From contig NZ_SHKL01000001.1 of assembly GCF_004217185.1 (NCBI RefSeq), forward strand, positions 2,130,001 to 2,194,000: 64,000 bases of DNA, written 5' to 3'. The notes beneath the pieces were generated by a model. That model made no database searches and was not told the origin of the DNA. It saw only the letters and a list, made by a program, of their open reading frames with translations. This document shows, piece after piece, positions 1 through 9,961 of the stretch; the first letter of the stretch is position 1; every line of letters starts with the position of its first letter. The stretch comes from Pseudonocardia sediminis (GTDB taxonomy: Bacteria > Actinomycetota > Actinomycetes > Mycobacteriales > Pseudonocardiaceae). The position numbers and the translations under genes were made by a program.

Positions 1-59
1 GTGCTGTGTCCGCCGCAGCCGTTGCGGGTCGGTAATGGGGGTCAGGCTGGCGCCCCGAT

Positions 60-166
60 GCTCCGGACCCCTGGCTTCGTTCGGACTCCTGTCACCGTTC
101 GGACTCCTGTCATCGTTCGGATCGCTGGTTCCGTTCGGACCCCTGCCTCCGTTCAGACCCTGCCTC
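60..166. repeat. Degenerate 18-bp tandem repeat array downstream of the HNH gene
   Basis: Five to six head-to-tail copies of an 18-bp unit of the form CGTTCGGACYCCTGYCWY are visible. Copies begin near 60 (degenerate), 78, 96, 114, 132 and 150. The copies at 78 and 96 differ by one base and the others by several. The array lies in the gene-free stretch 1-255, beyond the stop of the minus-strand HNH gene. I see no convincing gene in 1-255. Unit length is a multiple of three, so a lost coding extension is possible but cannot be shown. Confidence 0.7.
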
Positions 167-255
167 CGCCCGGACCGCCGCCTCGCCGACGGGGTCGACG
201 CGGTGTCGCCGGTGCCGCCGATCCGACTCCGGGACGGAGGGCGGCCGAAGCCCGG

Positions 256-2328
256 TCAGAAGGGCGGTGGGTCGTCCGCGGGGTCTGTGCGCGCCACTCG
301 GCTGCGCCCGCGCCGGGGTTGCCCCCTGCGCCCGCGCCGGGGTTGCCCGTCGTCCTGGTCGGATGCGAGCCGTGGTCCGTCGTGCGGGTCGTGTGGAGGC
401 GCCCGGCCGGGCTTCGGTGGTTCGAGTGGATGGTCGGTGTCGTCGGCGGGTTCGTCGAAGTAGGGCTCCGGGTCGCGGGGTGTGTGGTCGATCGGTGGCG
501 GCAGGATCGGTTCCGGGGCGACGGGGTGTTCCCGGCCGAGTGGGCTGCGCCAGACGAACCGTCCGGGTTCGGGTTGACGGAGTTGCCAGCCACCTTCGTG
601 CTTGAGCATGTGGTCGTGGCGGCACAGTGGGGACAGGTCGTCGACGACGGTGGGGCCGCCGTGGTGGTGGTCGACGGTGTGGTCGGCGTCGGAGCGCCGT
701 GCCGGGGCGCGGCAGCCGGGGAAGGTGCAGGCACGGTCCCGGATCTCGACGTGGCGTCGTTGCGCCGCGGTGGGGAAGCGGCGTCCGGGGTCGGCGTCGA
801 GGTCGGGGACGTGTGCGGCGCGGTCCCGGTGCCGGGTGGCGATGTCGGTGACGACACCGGCCCAGTCGCCGCAGGCGTCGGGGTCGGCGGCCAGCCGGTC
901 GAGGTCGGTCTCGCGGATCTGGAGCTCGACGACGCCGCCGCGGGGCCCGTTGCGGGCCATGCCGTGCGGGCGGCGCCGGGTGATGCCCTCCGAGATCAGA
1001 TGGCCGTCGGTGTCCACGACGACCCACCGCCAGGTGGCGCGTCGTTGCCGGGCGACGGTGCGGCGTGCGGTGTCGGCGGTGACAGGTCCGAGGCCGGGGA
1101 GCTCACCGGCTCGCTCGTCGTGTCCGAGCAGGGTGGGGAGCGGGACACGGATCTCGACTCCGACGCGCTGGTCCTCCGGTGGCCGGTGAGTGACGGGTCC
1201 GGTCCGGGCCGGGATGCCGACGGTGTGGTCCGCCGGGTCTGCGCTGCCTACATCGCCGCGGCCGCCGGGTTCGACATGGTCGACGGACGTCTCTCCGTCG
1301 CCCGTCCGGGAGACGACGTTCGTACCGGCGGTCCTCGTCCCTGTGGCGCTGCTCGCCGTGCCGCTGCCGGCTGCTGCTCCTCCGCTCGATCCGGCTCGCT
1401 CCGCGTTGGCGTGGGCCACACCGCTGTTCGCGGCGCCACGTCCCCGGTGGACCGTCGCGATGTCGCTCGTCACGTCGTCGGTGGGGTCGCAGGTGCCGCC
1501 GGCGTAGCGGGCGACGAGGGCGTCGATGATCCGGTCTCGGGTCAGGGTGTGCAGGGACCCGTCCATCAGGCCGAGGATCAGGTCGGCGCGGATCTGGTCC
1601 AGGGTGCCGGGGTGGCCGTGGCGTCGGGCGGCGCGGGACAGGGAGTCCAGGCGTTCGATCGCGGCGGCGGCCTCCTCGGCGGGCAGGCCGGAGGCGGTGA
1701 TGGTGGCGGTGCCGTCGGCGTCGAGGTAGCAGATCACCCGGCGCTCGCGGACGGATCTGCGGTAGCGGCGCTCGTAGTACTCCGGGTCGAGCTCGAGGAC
1801 CATGCGGCGCAGGCGTTCGCCGAGCTGCCCGGTGGTCAGCCGCCCGGCGATCGGGAGCAGCGCGGTGCAGACGGTGTGGATCTGTGCGTCGGTCAGGTCA
1901 CCGACGTGGTGGACGAACACCCACGCCCGCGCACGGTCGACGTCCCCGGCGTCGAGAGCGGCGAAGACCAGCGGCAGGCGGTGGACCAGGGCCCAGGCGA
2001 AGTCGGTCTCGGTCTCGGCGGCACGCCGGGTCCACACCAGCGCAGCGCGGACCTCGTCCGCCGCGTACGGCACCGGGTCCACCCCGCGGCGGACCTCACC
2101 CGGCCCGGCGAACGGGCGCCGACACACGACCTCGGCCAGCAGGGCGAGCATCCGGGCCTGTTCGTGGGCGAGCTGACGGGACTGGGCGACCAGGACGTCG
2201 TCGATGTCGTCGTTGGGGATCAGGGCCGGGGTCAGGACCCCGAGCAGACAGGCCAGATCCGGGCCGGGCGGCATCGCCGCCAACCCCTCCGGAACCGTCT
2301 GTCCAAGAACCATGGATCGAACGTACAT
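256..2328 (-). CDS. DUF222 / HNH endonuclease domain protein (13E12-type)
   Basis: This 690-residue protein has an N-terminal helical DUF222 region over roughly the first 280 residues, then a low-complexity Ala/Gly/Thr-rich linker. A C-terminal HNH module follows, with the motifs CTFPGCRAP, DADHTVDHHHGG and LCRHDHMLKH, in which paired cysteines and histidines form a metal and catalytic site. It belongs to the actinobacterial REP13E12/DUF222-HNH family, present in many copies in mycobacteria. Its biological role is unsettled, and DNA nicking or cleavage is inferred from the HNH motif only. The tail carries two near-identical GQPRRGR motifs. The ATG at 2328 is preceded by CAGGGG on the coding strand, but an ATG at 2313 is possible. 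A LexA-like palindrome overlaps the start, suggesting DNA-damage control. Confidence 0.85.
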   Translation of the reverse strand: MYVRSMVLGQTVPEGLAAMPPGPDLACLLGVLTPALIPNDDIDDVLVAQSRQLAHEQARMLALLAEVVCRRPFAGPGEVRRGVDPVPYAADEVRAALVWTRRAAETETDFAWALVHRLPLVFAALDAGDVDRARAWVFVHHVGDLTDAQIHTVCTALLPIAGRLTTGQLGERLRRMVLELDPEYYERRYRRSVRERRVICYLDADGTATITASGLPAEEAAAAIERLDSLSRAARRHGHPGTLDQIRADLILGLMDGSLHTLTRDRIIDALVARYAGGTCDPTDDVTSDIATVHRGRGAANSGVAHANAERAGSSGGAAAGSGTASSATGTRTAGTNVVSRTGDGETSVDHVEPGGRGDVGSADPADHTVGIPARTGPVTHRPPEDQRVGVEIRVPLPTLLGHDERAGELPGLGPVTADTARRTVARQRRATWRWVVVDTDGHLISEGITRRRPHGMARNGPRGGVVELQIRETDLDRLAADPDACGDWAGVVTDIATRHRDRAAHVPDLDADPGRRFPTAAQRRHVEIRDRACTFPGCRAPARRSDADHTVDHHHGGPTVVDDLSPLCRHDHMLKHEGGWQLRQPEPGRFVWRSPLGREHPVAPEPILPPPIDHTPRDPEPYFDEPADDTDHPLEPPKPGRAPPHDPHDGPRLASDQDDGQPRRGRRGQPRRGRSRVARTDPADDPPPF

Positions 2329-2332
2329 TCGA
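2317..2332. promoter_or_regulatory. Near-consensus LexA (SOS) box over the start of the HNH gene
   Basis: The sequence TCGAACGTACATTCGA matches the mycobacterial-type SOS box TCGAAC-N4-GTTCGA in 11 of 12 fixed positions. It overlaps the ATG at 2328, so LexA bound here would block expression. Several 13E12-family genes of M. tuberculosis are known members of the DNA-damage response, which makes the site plausible. Confidence 0.6.
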
Positions 2333-2456
2333 CCCCTGACAATCTCGGAGAGCGACCGGGACCGCGGCGTCCGTCACCGTGATGCCTCGGCGCGCCGTCC
2401 GATCGAGGGGCCAGGCGAGAAGCGCAGGACCGAACGGTGTTGGCACAGGACCGGGC

Positions 2457-2990
2457 TCAGAGCACCGCGCCGTCGTCGCCGTCGTCGGTGTAGTGGTCGT
2501 CGGCGTCGTCCGACGGCCACATCCGCATCACCAGCCACGTCAGACCGGCGGCGATCCCGACCAGGCCCAGTGGGAGGCCGTAGAGACTGGACAGTCCCAG
2601 GGTCTCCGGCACCGCGACCAGGAGGAGCCCGATCCCGATCAGGACGGCTCCCACCAGCGCGGGAGGTCCCGGCCGGGGGAGCGGCGGGGGCTCGGGCGGG
2701 TGGAAGTGGTCGTCGTCGATCGGCTGCTCGGGGCCGGGACGGTGCACCGCGGCCGGTGGAGTGGCGGGGGGCGTCACAGCCGGGGGTGCCGCGGCCGGAG
2801 GCGTCACGGCCGGAGCGGGCGCGTCGTCGGTGGAGGCGGGAGCGACGGGGGACGACGGGGGACCGGCGTCCGGCCACGACGGGACCGAGCCCTCGTCCCG
2901 CCAGCTCGCGACGATCCGGTCGAAGGCGTCGCCGGACGAGTCGGCACGGTCGGGGGTGGTGTCCCCGGTGTCGTCGGGTTCGCGGCTCAC
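2457..2990 (-). CDS. Proline-rich membrane protein with two C-terminal TM segments
   Basis: This 177-residue protein has an acidic, then Pro/Ala-rich N-terminal half of about 110 residues, rich in PPA and VTPP motifs and probably disordered and cytoplasmic. Two hydrophobic segments follow (ALVGAVLIGIGLLLVAV, then GLPLGLVGIAAGLTWLVMRMW), and the protein ends in an acidic tail. The GTG at 2990 was chosen because it begins the segment with normal composition; upstream in-frame codons look non-coding. The shape recalls small DUF308-like actinobacterial proteins, but I cannot assign a function. It is divergent from the acyltransferase gene across a 256-bp gap. Confidence 0.7.
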   Translation of the reverse strand: MSREPDDTGDTTPDRADSSGDAFDRIVASWRDEGSVPSWPDAGPPSSPVAPASTDDAPAPAVTPPAAAPPAVTPPATPPAAVHRPGPEQPIDDDHFHPPEPPPLPRPGPPALVGAVLIGIGLLLVAVPETLGLSSLYGLPLGLVGIAAGLTWLVMRMWPSDDADDHYTDDGDDGAVL

Positions 2991-3184
2991 CGCTCGCCCC
3001 ACGGCGCGGGGACGGGTCCCCGGGACCGGGCGTGCGCGACGTCCATGACTGACCCCTCCCGGCGATGCGCGACTCCTGGTTCTCCACGGACCGCCGCCAC
3101 ATCCTGACACGGCGCGGGCGGAGGGTGCACCACCACCGCGACGCCCGTGCGCGCGTCCGGTGACACCCATGATCACCTGCCCCG

Positions 3185-3214
3185 TTGTCGGGATCGGGAG
3201 GCCGTCCGTAGGCT
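3185..3214 (+). promoter_or_regulatory. Candidate promoter of the acyltransferase gene
   Basis: TTGTCG (3185-3190) and TAGGCT (3209-3214) are separated by 18 bp and fit actinobacterial housekeeping -35/-10 patterns. The predicted transcript would start near 3221, giving a leader of about 26 nt that contains the GAGGAGG ribosome-binding site at 3231-3237. Confidence 0.5.
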
Positions 3215-3246
3215 TGGGCTCCACGTCGGCGAGGAGGCAGCGCGCG

Positions 3247-3963
3247 GTGCTGTACTGGTGGTCCAAGTTCGTGCTGCTGGGTCCGCTGATGCGGTTGTTC
3301 TGCCGGCCGACGATCGAGGGCCTGGACAACGTCCCGGATCGCGGCGGCGCGATCCTGGCGAGCAACCACCTGGCGGTGGCCGACTCGTTCTTCCTGCCGC
3401 TGCTGGTCCCGCGCCGGATCACGTTCCTCGCCAAGCGCGAGTACTTCACCCAGCCCGGCATCGTCGGGTTCCTCAAGAAGCAGTTCTTCACCGGCGTCGG
3501 GCAGGTCCCGGTGGACCGCTCCGGCGGGTCGGCGGCGCGGGCGGCGATGGACACCGCGACCCGTCTGCTGCGCGAGGGCAAGCTGCTCGGCATCTACCCC
3601 GAGGGCACCCGCTCGCCGGACGGCAAGCTCTACAAGGGCAAGACCGGCGTCGCGCGGATGGCGCTCGAGGCCGCCGTGCCCGTCATCCCGGTCGCGATGG
3701 TCGGCACCGACCGCGTCAACCCGATCGGCTCCCGCATGTGGCGGCCGCGCAAGATCCGGATCCGGATCGGTGAACCGATCGACTTCAGCCGCTACGAGGG
3801 CATGGCCGGTGACCGGTTCATCGAGCGCTCGATGACCGACGAGATCATGTACGACCTGATGGAGCTCTCCGGTCAGACCTACGTCGACCTCTACGCGACG
3901 TCGGTCAAGGAGAAGGCGGCGAAGAAGCCGGACCCGCGCATCCCGGACTCCCGCGCGAGCTGA
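3247..3963 (+). CDS. plsC: 1-acyl-sn-glycerol-3-phosphate acyltransferase (PlsC family)
   Basis: This 238-residue enzyme transfers an acyl chain to lysophosphatidate or a related lysophospholipid at the cytoplasmic membrane. The HX4D catalytic motif is His41-Asp46 (NHLAVAD), and the acceptor-phosphate motif is EGTRS at 119-123. Further family features are FLAKREYF and the [15 protein letters not shown] stretch. The start is the GTG at 3247, which has an excellent GAGGAGG ribosome-binding site 9 nt upstream; longer in-frame starts lack this. It corresponds in position to Rv2182c of M. tuberculosis. The speG-like gene follows after 5 nt, so the two are probably co-transcribed. Which lysolipid it acylates cannot be read from the sequence. 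Confidence 0.9.
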   Translation: MLYWWSKFVLLGPLMRLFCRPTIEGLDNVPDRGGAILASNHLAVADSFFLPLLVPRRITFLAKREYFTQPGIVGFLKKQFFTGVGQVPVDRSGGSAARAAMDTATRLLREGKLLGIYPEGTRSPDGKLYKGKTGVARMALEAAVPVIPVAMVGTDRVNPIGSRMWRPRKIRIRIGEPIDFSRYEGMAGDRFIERSMTDEIMYDLMELSGQTYVDLYATSVKEKAAKKPDPRIPDSRAS

Positions 3964-3968
3964 GCGCC

Positions 3969-4496
3969 GTGACCGTCCGCCTCCGGGCCCTCGAACGCGA
4001 CGACCTGGGCTACGTCCACCGCCTGTCGAACGACTCCAAGATCATGTCCTACTGGTTCGAGGAGCCCTACGAGGCGCTCGTCGAGCTCACCGACATCTAC
4101 GACCGGCACGTCCACGACACCCGCGAGCGGCGCTTCGTCATCGAGTCCGGCAGTCCGGACGAGACCGTCCGGTCGGGGATCGTCGAGCTGGTGGAGATCG
4201 ACTACATCCACCGCGGCGCCGAGTTCCAGATCATCGTCGACCCCGCCCAGCAGGGACGCGGGATCGCCGGGACGGCCACCCGGCTGGCCCTGGACTACGC
4301 CTTCGGCGTGCTCAACCTGCACAAGGTGTTCCTCATCGTCAGCACCGAGAACGAGAAGGCGATCCACATCTACCGCAAGGCCGGGTTCGTGGTGGAGGGC
4401 GAGCTGCGCGAGGAGTTCTTCGCCGACGGCCGTTACCGCGACGCGCTGCGGATGGGGATCCTGCAGCACGAGCACCTGGGCACCCGGCAGCGCTGA
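3969..4496 (+). CDS. speG: SpeG-like spermidine/spermine N-acetyltransferase (GNAT)
   Basis: This 175-residue GNAT-fold protein closely resembles SpeG over its full length. Shared hallmarks include YWFEEPYEA, the D-H-DxxERRFV stretch, the EFQIIV beta strand, the acetyl-CoA loop [21 protein letters not shown] and the final [12 protein letters not shown]. SpeG acetylates spermidine or spermine with acetyl-CoA, neutralising excess polyamine in the cytoplasm. Family members form large oligomers with an allosteric polyamine site. The GTG at 3969 lies 5 nt after the plsC stop. No polyamine synthesis or uptake gene lies nearby, so its physiological role rests on homology. The strong similarity to the proteobacterial family is somewhat unexpected in this syntenic block. 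Confidence 0.85.
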   Translation: MTVRLRALERDDLGYVHRLSNDSKIMSYWFEEPYEALVELTDIYDRHVHDTRERRFVIESGSPDETVRSGIVELVEIDYIHRGAEFQIIVDPAQQGRGIAGTATRLALDYAFGVLNLHKVFLIVSTENEKAIHIYRKAGFVVEGELREEFFADGRYRDALRMGILQHEHLGTRQR

Positions 4497-4650
4497 CGAC
4501 GGCACCGGCGGCCGGACCCCGGAGTGCGGGACCCGGGCACGTACGGTCTCCTGGCCGGGGACGCCACCGGGAGCGGCGTGAGCGGGGGCGGCGCCGACAG
4601 GTCGGCGCGGGCAGGGCGGCGCGGACAGGCACGGCGCGGACAGGACGGGA

Positions 4651-6662
<2,012 letters not shown>

Positions 6663-6672
6663 GCCCCGGGGC

Positions 6673-8517
6673 TCACAGGACGTTCAGCGTGACCGTGGTC
6701 CCGGGGTCGGCCTCGTCGCCGGCCCCGGGGTCCTGGCCGACGACCTTCGGGTTGCGCCGGGTGAACGGGAACGAGCTCTCCACCTGCACCGAGAACCCGG
6801 CCGCGCGCAGCTCCTCGGTGGCCTCGTCGACGTCCTTACCGATCACGAACGGCACCGGTCCCTCGACGATCACCGGCTCGGGCGTGGGCTCCGGGGCGGG
6901 TTCCGGCTCGGAGCCGCGGCTGAGCACCAGCGTCACCGCCGACCCGCCGGGCACCGGGGTGCCGGCGGCCGGGTCGGTGCGGATCACCGCGCCCTGCGGC
7001 ACGGTGTCGCTGTAGTCCTCGGCTGTCGTCGACCGGACCGGGGCGAGTCCCGCGCGGCGGACGATGTCCTCGGCGGCGGCGACGGTGGCCCCGGACGGCA
7101 CCTCCGGCACGACCGGGCGCCCGGTGGAGACCGTGAGCGTGACCGTGCTGCCGCGCAGCACCCGGGTCTCCGGCTGCGGGTCCGCGACGACGACGGTGCC
7201 GGTGGCGACGTCGTCGTCGGCCCGCTCGGTGATCGACGGCGTGAGGTCGGCCTCGGCGACCAGCGCCGCGGCCCGGTCGCGCTCCAGCCCGGCCACCTGC
7301 GGCATCGCCGTCCAGCGGCCCGAGCCCAGCCACCATGCGCCCGTCCCGACGAGCAGGCCGAGCACCAGCAGCACCGTGATCCAGACGGCGAACACCCGGC
7401 GGCTGTGCCGTCGCGCCCCGCGCAGCTCGGCGCGGGTCATGCCCTCGGGCTCACCGGCCGGGGTCGCGGCGGTGCCGGACGGTGCGAGGCCCGACGGGGC
7501 GAGGCCGGACGGGGCGAGCCCGGTGACCGCGCGGGTGCCGCCCGGACCGGGCTCCTGCCGCGCGAGGTCGTCGGGGCGGATGCGTCGCGGCGTCGCGGGG
7601 ACCGTGTCGTGGGCGTCGGGGTTCTCCGGCGGGCGGGGGACCGGCACCCGCGGCAGGCCGAGCCGCTCGGCGACCCCGCCCAGCTCCGCGAGGAACGCGT
7701 CGGCGTCGGCGGGGCGCTCGCCCGGGTCGCGGGCGGTGGCGCGGGCGACGAGCCGGTCGACCTCCGGCGGCAGGCCGGGCACCGTCGCCGACGGCGGCGG
7801 GACGTCGTCGTTGACGTGGCGGTAGGCGATCGACAGCGGGTTGTCGGCCTCGTAGGGCGGACGGCCGGTGAGCAGCTCGTAGAGCAGGATCCCGGCGGCG
7901 TAGACGTCGCTGCGGGCGTCCGCGCGACCGGTCTCGACCTGTTCCGGGGACAGGTAGGCCATCGTGCCCAGGATCATCCCGGCGTGGCTGACGCCGGCCT
8001 GCGCGGCCGCGGTGAGCAGCCCGAAGTCGGCGACCTTCACCTCGCCGGACCGGGAGATCAGCACGTTCTCCGGTTTCACGTCGCGGTGCACCATGCCGAG
8101 CCGGTGGGCCTGCGCGAGCCCGGCCAGCACCGGCTCCAGCACCCGGACCGCGGCGGGCAGGCCGATCGGGCCGCGCGAGCGCAGGACGTCGCGCAGCGTC
8201 CCGCCCTCGACGAGCTCGAGCACCAGGAACAGCGTCGGCTCGCCGAAGCCGTCGGACCCGGAGATCCGGCCCTGGTCGTGCACCCCGACGACGGCCGGGT
8301 GGTCGATCCGCGCGGCGAGGCGCGCCTCGCGCTCGAACCGGGTACGGAACGCCTGGTCACCCGCCATGCGGGGGTCCATCACCTTGATCGCGACCGCCCG
8401 GTCGAGCCGGGTGTCCACACCGCGGTACACGGTGGACATGCCGCCGCGGGCGATCACCGGGCCGAGCCGGTAACGCCTGTCCAGCAGGGTGTCTGCCGGA
8501 CCGGACGGGGCGCTCAC
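6673..8517 (-). CDS. pknL: Serine/threonine protein kinase with three PASTA domains (PknL position)
   Basis: The 614-residue receptor kinase has an N-terminal kinase domain at about 15-275, with the glycine loop ARGGMSTVY, Lys in AIKVMD, HRDVKPEN, DFG in VADFGLL and YLSPEQ. A juxtamembrane linker contains a tandem GLAPS repeat (three full copies). One membrane helix (VFAVWITVLLVLGLLVG) follows, then three extracellular PASTA domains that in this family bind peptidoglycan fragments. It should sense cell wall precursors and phosphorylate cytoplasmic targets. Divergent beside it is the Rv2175c-like DNA-binding protein, whose mycobacterial relative is a PknL substrate. M. tuberculosis PknL lacks PASTA domains, so this is the fuller architecture. 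The GTG at 8517 appears leaderless. Confidence 0.9.
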   Translation of the reverse strand: MSAPSGPADTLLDRRYRLGPVIARGGMSTVYRGVDTRLDRAVAIKVMDPRMAGDQAFRTRFEREARLAARIDHPAVVGVHDQGRISGSDGFGEPTLFLVLELVEGGTLRDVLRSRGPIGLPAAVRVLEPVLAGLAQAHRLGMVHRDVKPENVLISRSGEVKVADFGLLTAAAQAGVSHAGMILGTMAYLSPEQVETGRADARSDVYAAGILLYELLTGRPPYEADNPLSIAYRHVNDDVPPPSATVPGLPPEVDRLVARATARDPGERPADADAFLAELGGVAERLGLPRVPVPRPPENPDAHDTVPATPRRIRPDDLARQEPGPGGTRAVTGLAPSGLAPSGLAPSGTAATPAGEPEGMTRAELRGARRHSRRVFAVWITVLLVLGLLVGTGAWWLGSGRWTAMPQVAGLERDRAAALVAEADLTPSITERADDDVATGTVVVADPQPETRVLRGSTVTLTVSTGRPVVPEVPSGATVAAAEDIVRRAGLAPVRSTTAEDYSDTVPQGAVIRTDPAAGTPVPGGSAVTLVLSRGSEPEPAPEPTPEPVIVEGPVPFVIGKDVDEATEELRAAGFSVQVESSFPFTRRNPKVVGQDPGAGDEADPGTTVTLNVL

Positions 8518-8523
8518 GACCCG

Positions 8524-8529
8524 ACCTTA
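8524..8529 (-). promoter_or_regulatory. -10-like hexamer for leaderless pknL
   Basis: On the minus strand TAAGGT is followed by 6 nt and then the GTG start of the kinase gene at 8517. No ribosome-binding site intervenes, so a leaderless transcript is likely. Confidence 0.5.
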
Positions 8530-8598
8530 GCGTCCGTTCCGGTGCCCTCCGCGCAAGGCCGTCGCAGCAGGAATCCGTGCTGTGGCACAGTGTCGACC

Positions 8599-8961
8599 GT
8601 GAGTGAGGTGTCCGGTCTCCCCGACGTCGTCACCGACGCGGAGACCCTGGCTGTCCCCGACGTCGCCGAGCGGCTGTCGATCCCGAAGTCCAGCGTCCAC
8701 CAGCTGGTGCGCGAGGGAAAGCTGCTGTCCTACCGCGTCGACGGCGAGGTCGTCGTCCCGGCGGACTTCCTCGACGGCTCCGAGGTCGTGCGGGGGCTGC
8801 CGGGCACCATCGTGGTGATGCGCGACGGCGGCTACGACGACGACGACATCCTGCGCTGGCTGTTCACCCACGACGACCTGTTGCCCGGGGTCCCGATCGC
8901 GATGATCCGGGAGGGTCGCCACCGCGCGGTCAAGCGCCGCGCTCAGGCGATGGCGTTCTGA
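8599..8961 (+). CDS. Rv2175c-like winged-helix DNA-binding protein
   Basis: The 120-residue protein starts with a MerR/excisionase-like helix-turn-helix (PDVAERLSIPKSSVHQLVREGKLLSYRVDGEVVVPADFL). A C-terminal module follows, with the acidic DDDDILRWLF and the DLLPGVPIAMIREGRHRAVKRRAQAMAF ending typical of Rv2175c. The mycobacterial protein binds DNA and loses binding when phosphorylated by PknL. Finding both genes side by side but divergent supports the same pairing here. The start is GTG 8599; GTG 8590 in the same frame cannot be excluded. Its targets are unknown. It is shorter than Rv2175c, which has an N-terminal tail carrying the phosphorylation site, so the control mechanism may differ. 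Confidence 0.85.
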   Translation: MSEVSGLPDVVTDAETLAVPDVAERLSIPKSSVHQLVREGKLLSYRVDGEVVVPADFLDGSEVVRGLPGTIVVMRDGGYDDDDILRWLFTHDDLLPGVPIAMIREGRHRAVKRRAQAMAF

Positions 8962-9004
8962 CCGCCCGGAGCCGCCGGGATCAGAAGCGCCGGGAGCGGG
9001 CCCG

Positions 9005-9961
9005 CTAGGAGCGGGACCTCGCCACCAGCGCCCGTCCCAGGGCGGGCAGGGCGACCGCGGCGCGGCGCCGGTTGGGCACCGTGACCCGGTGCCCGAGCAC
9101 GTCGTAGTCGGCGTCCTCGATCTGTCCCAGGATGCCCTCGTAGAGCTGCCGGGCGGCGTCGACGCAGGCCCGTGACGCCGGCTCCAGCAGCGCGATCCCG
9201 GCCTCGGCCCGCCGGTAGGTCCCGTGCGTGCGCGCGACGAGGTGGGCCATGGCCCGGCGCACCCGCGGGTCGGTGCGGCGCTGACGGCGGCACCAGGTCA
9301 GCAGCTCGCGGTCGACGCCGAACGCGGCCAGCTCGTCGGCCGGCAGGTAGACGCGTCCGCGGTCGATGTCCTCGCCGACGTCGCGCAGGAAGTTCGTCAT
9401 CTGGAACGCGACGCCGAGCATCGCCGCGGCGGGCTCGGCCTCCGCGCGCGGCCCGACGGTGCCCAGCACCGGCACCATCTGCAGCCCGATCACGGCGGCC
9501 GACCCGTGCACGTAGCGGGCCAGCTCCGCGTCGTTCGCGTAGCCGGTGACCGTCAGGTCCATCCGCATGGAGTCGAGGAAGTCGGTGAACAGCGCCGGGT
9601 CGAGCCCGTGGCGGCCCGCGGTGTGGACGACGGCGCGGACCACCGGGATGTCGGTGCCCGCGCCCCGCAGCCCGTCGTGCAGGGCCGCGGTGAGCGTGTC
9701 GAGACGGGCCTCGGGTGTGCCGCCGCCGGCGCCGGCGGGGTCGTCGACGATCTCGTCGGCGTAGCGGGCGAAGCCGTAGAGGGCGTGCACGTCCACGCGA
9801 CGCTCGGGCGGCAGGAGGCGGGTGGCTAGGAAGTAGGTACGGCCGTACGCGGCGTGCAGGGCACGGCATTCGCGGTAGGCCGCCCGGAGGCCGGGGTCGG
9901 TGATACCCGCGGCGTCGAGCTCGGCGACCTCAGCCCGTGCGTTGACCGGCACCGTCGACAA
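9005..9961 (-). CDS. crtB: Phytoene synthase
   Basis: This 318-residue squalene/phytoene synthase joins two geranylgeranyl diphosphates to make phytoene, the first committed C40 carotenoid. The family motifs are the [13 protein letters not shown] region (the aspartate-rich substrate/Mg site), the [18 protein letters not shown] second aspartate-rich motif and the DYDVLGHRV tail. The proposed start is TTG at 9961, and a GTG three codons inside (9952) is an alternative. Either way the start overlaps the 3' end of mptA by about 20-30 nt, implying translational coupling. It is the last gene of the crtE-crtI-mptA-crtB operon and converges on the Rv2175c-like gene. Confidence 0.9.
   Translation of the reverse strand: MSTVPVNARAEVAELDAAGITDPGLRAAYRECRALHAAYGRTYFLATRLLPPERRVDVHALYGFARYADEIVDDPAGAGGGTPEARLDTLTAALHDGLRGAGTDIPVVRAVVHTAGRHGLDPALFTDFLDSMRMDLTVTGYANDAELARYVHGSAAVIGLQMVPVLGTVGPRAEAEPAAAMLGVAFQMTNFLRDVGEDIDRGRVYLPADELAAFGVDRELLTWCRRQRRTDPRVRRAMAHLVARTHGTYRRAEAGIALLEPASRACVDAARQLYEGILGQIEDADYDVLGHRVTVPNRRRAAVALPALGRALVARSRS

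Noticed and set aside
60..166. 18-bp repeats as a CRISPR array
   Set aside because: The copies are contiguous without unique spacers, are too short and degenerate, and no cas gene is near.
1..2382. A 793-codon open frame on the plus strand opposite the HNH gene
   Set aside because: It is a GC-rich antisense frame. The minus-strand product has clear DUF222 and HNH motifs, while the plus-strand product has no recognisable domain and a Val/Gly/Ala-rich, unnatural composition.
6663..6672. Possible missing terminator or overlap between aroG and pknL
   Set aside because: Both stops are clear, and a 10-nt convergent gap is normal in compact genomes; nothing more can be claimed.
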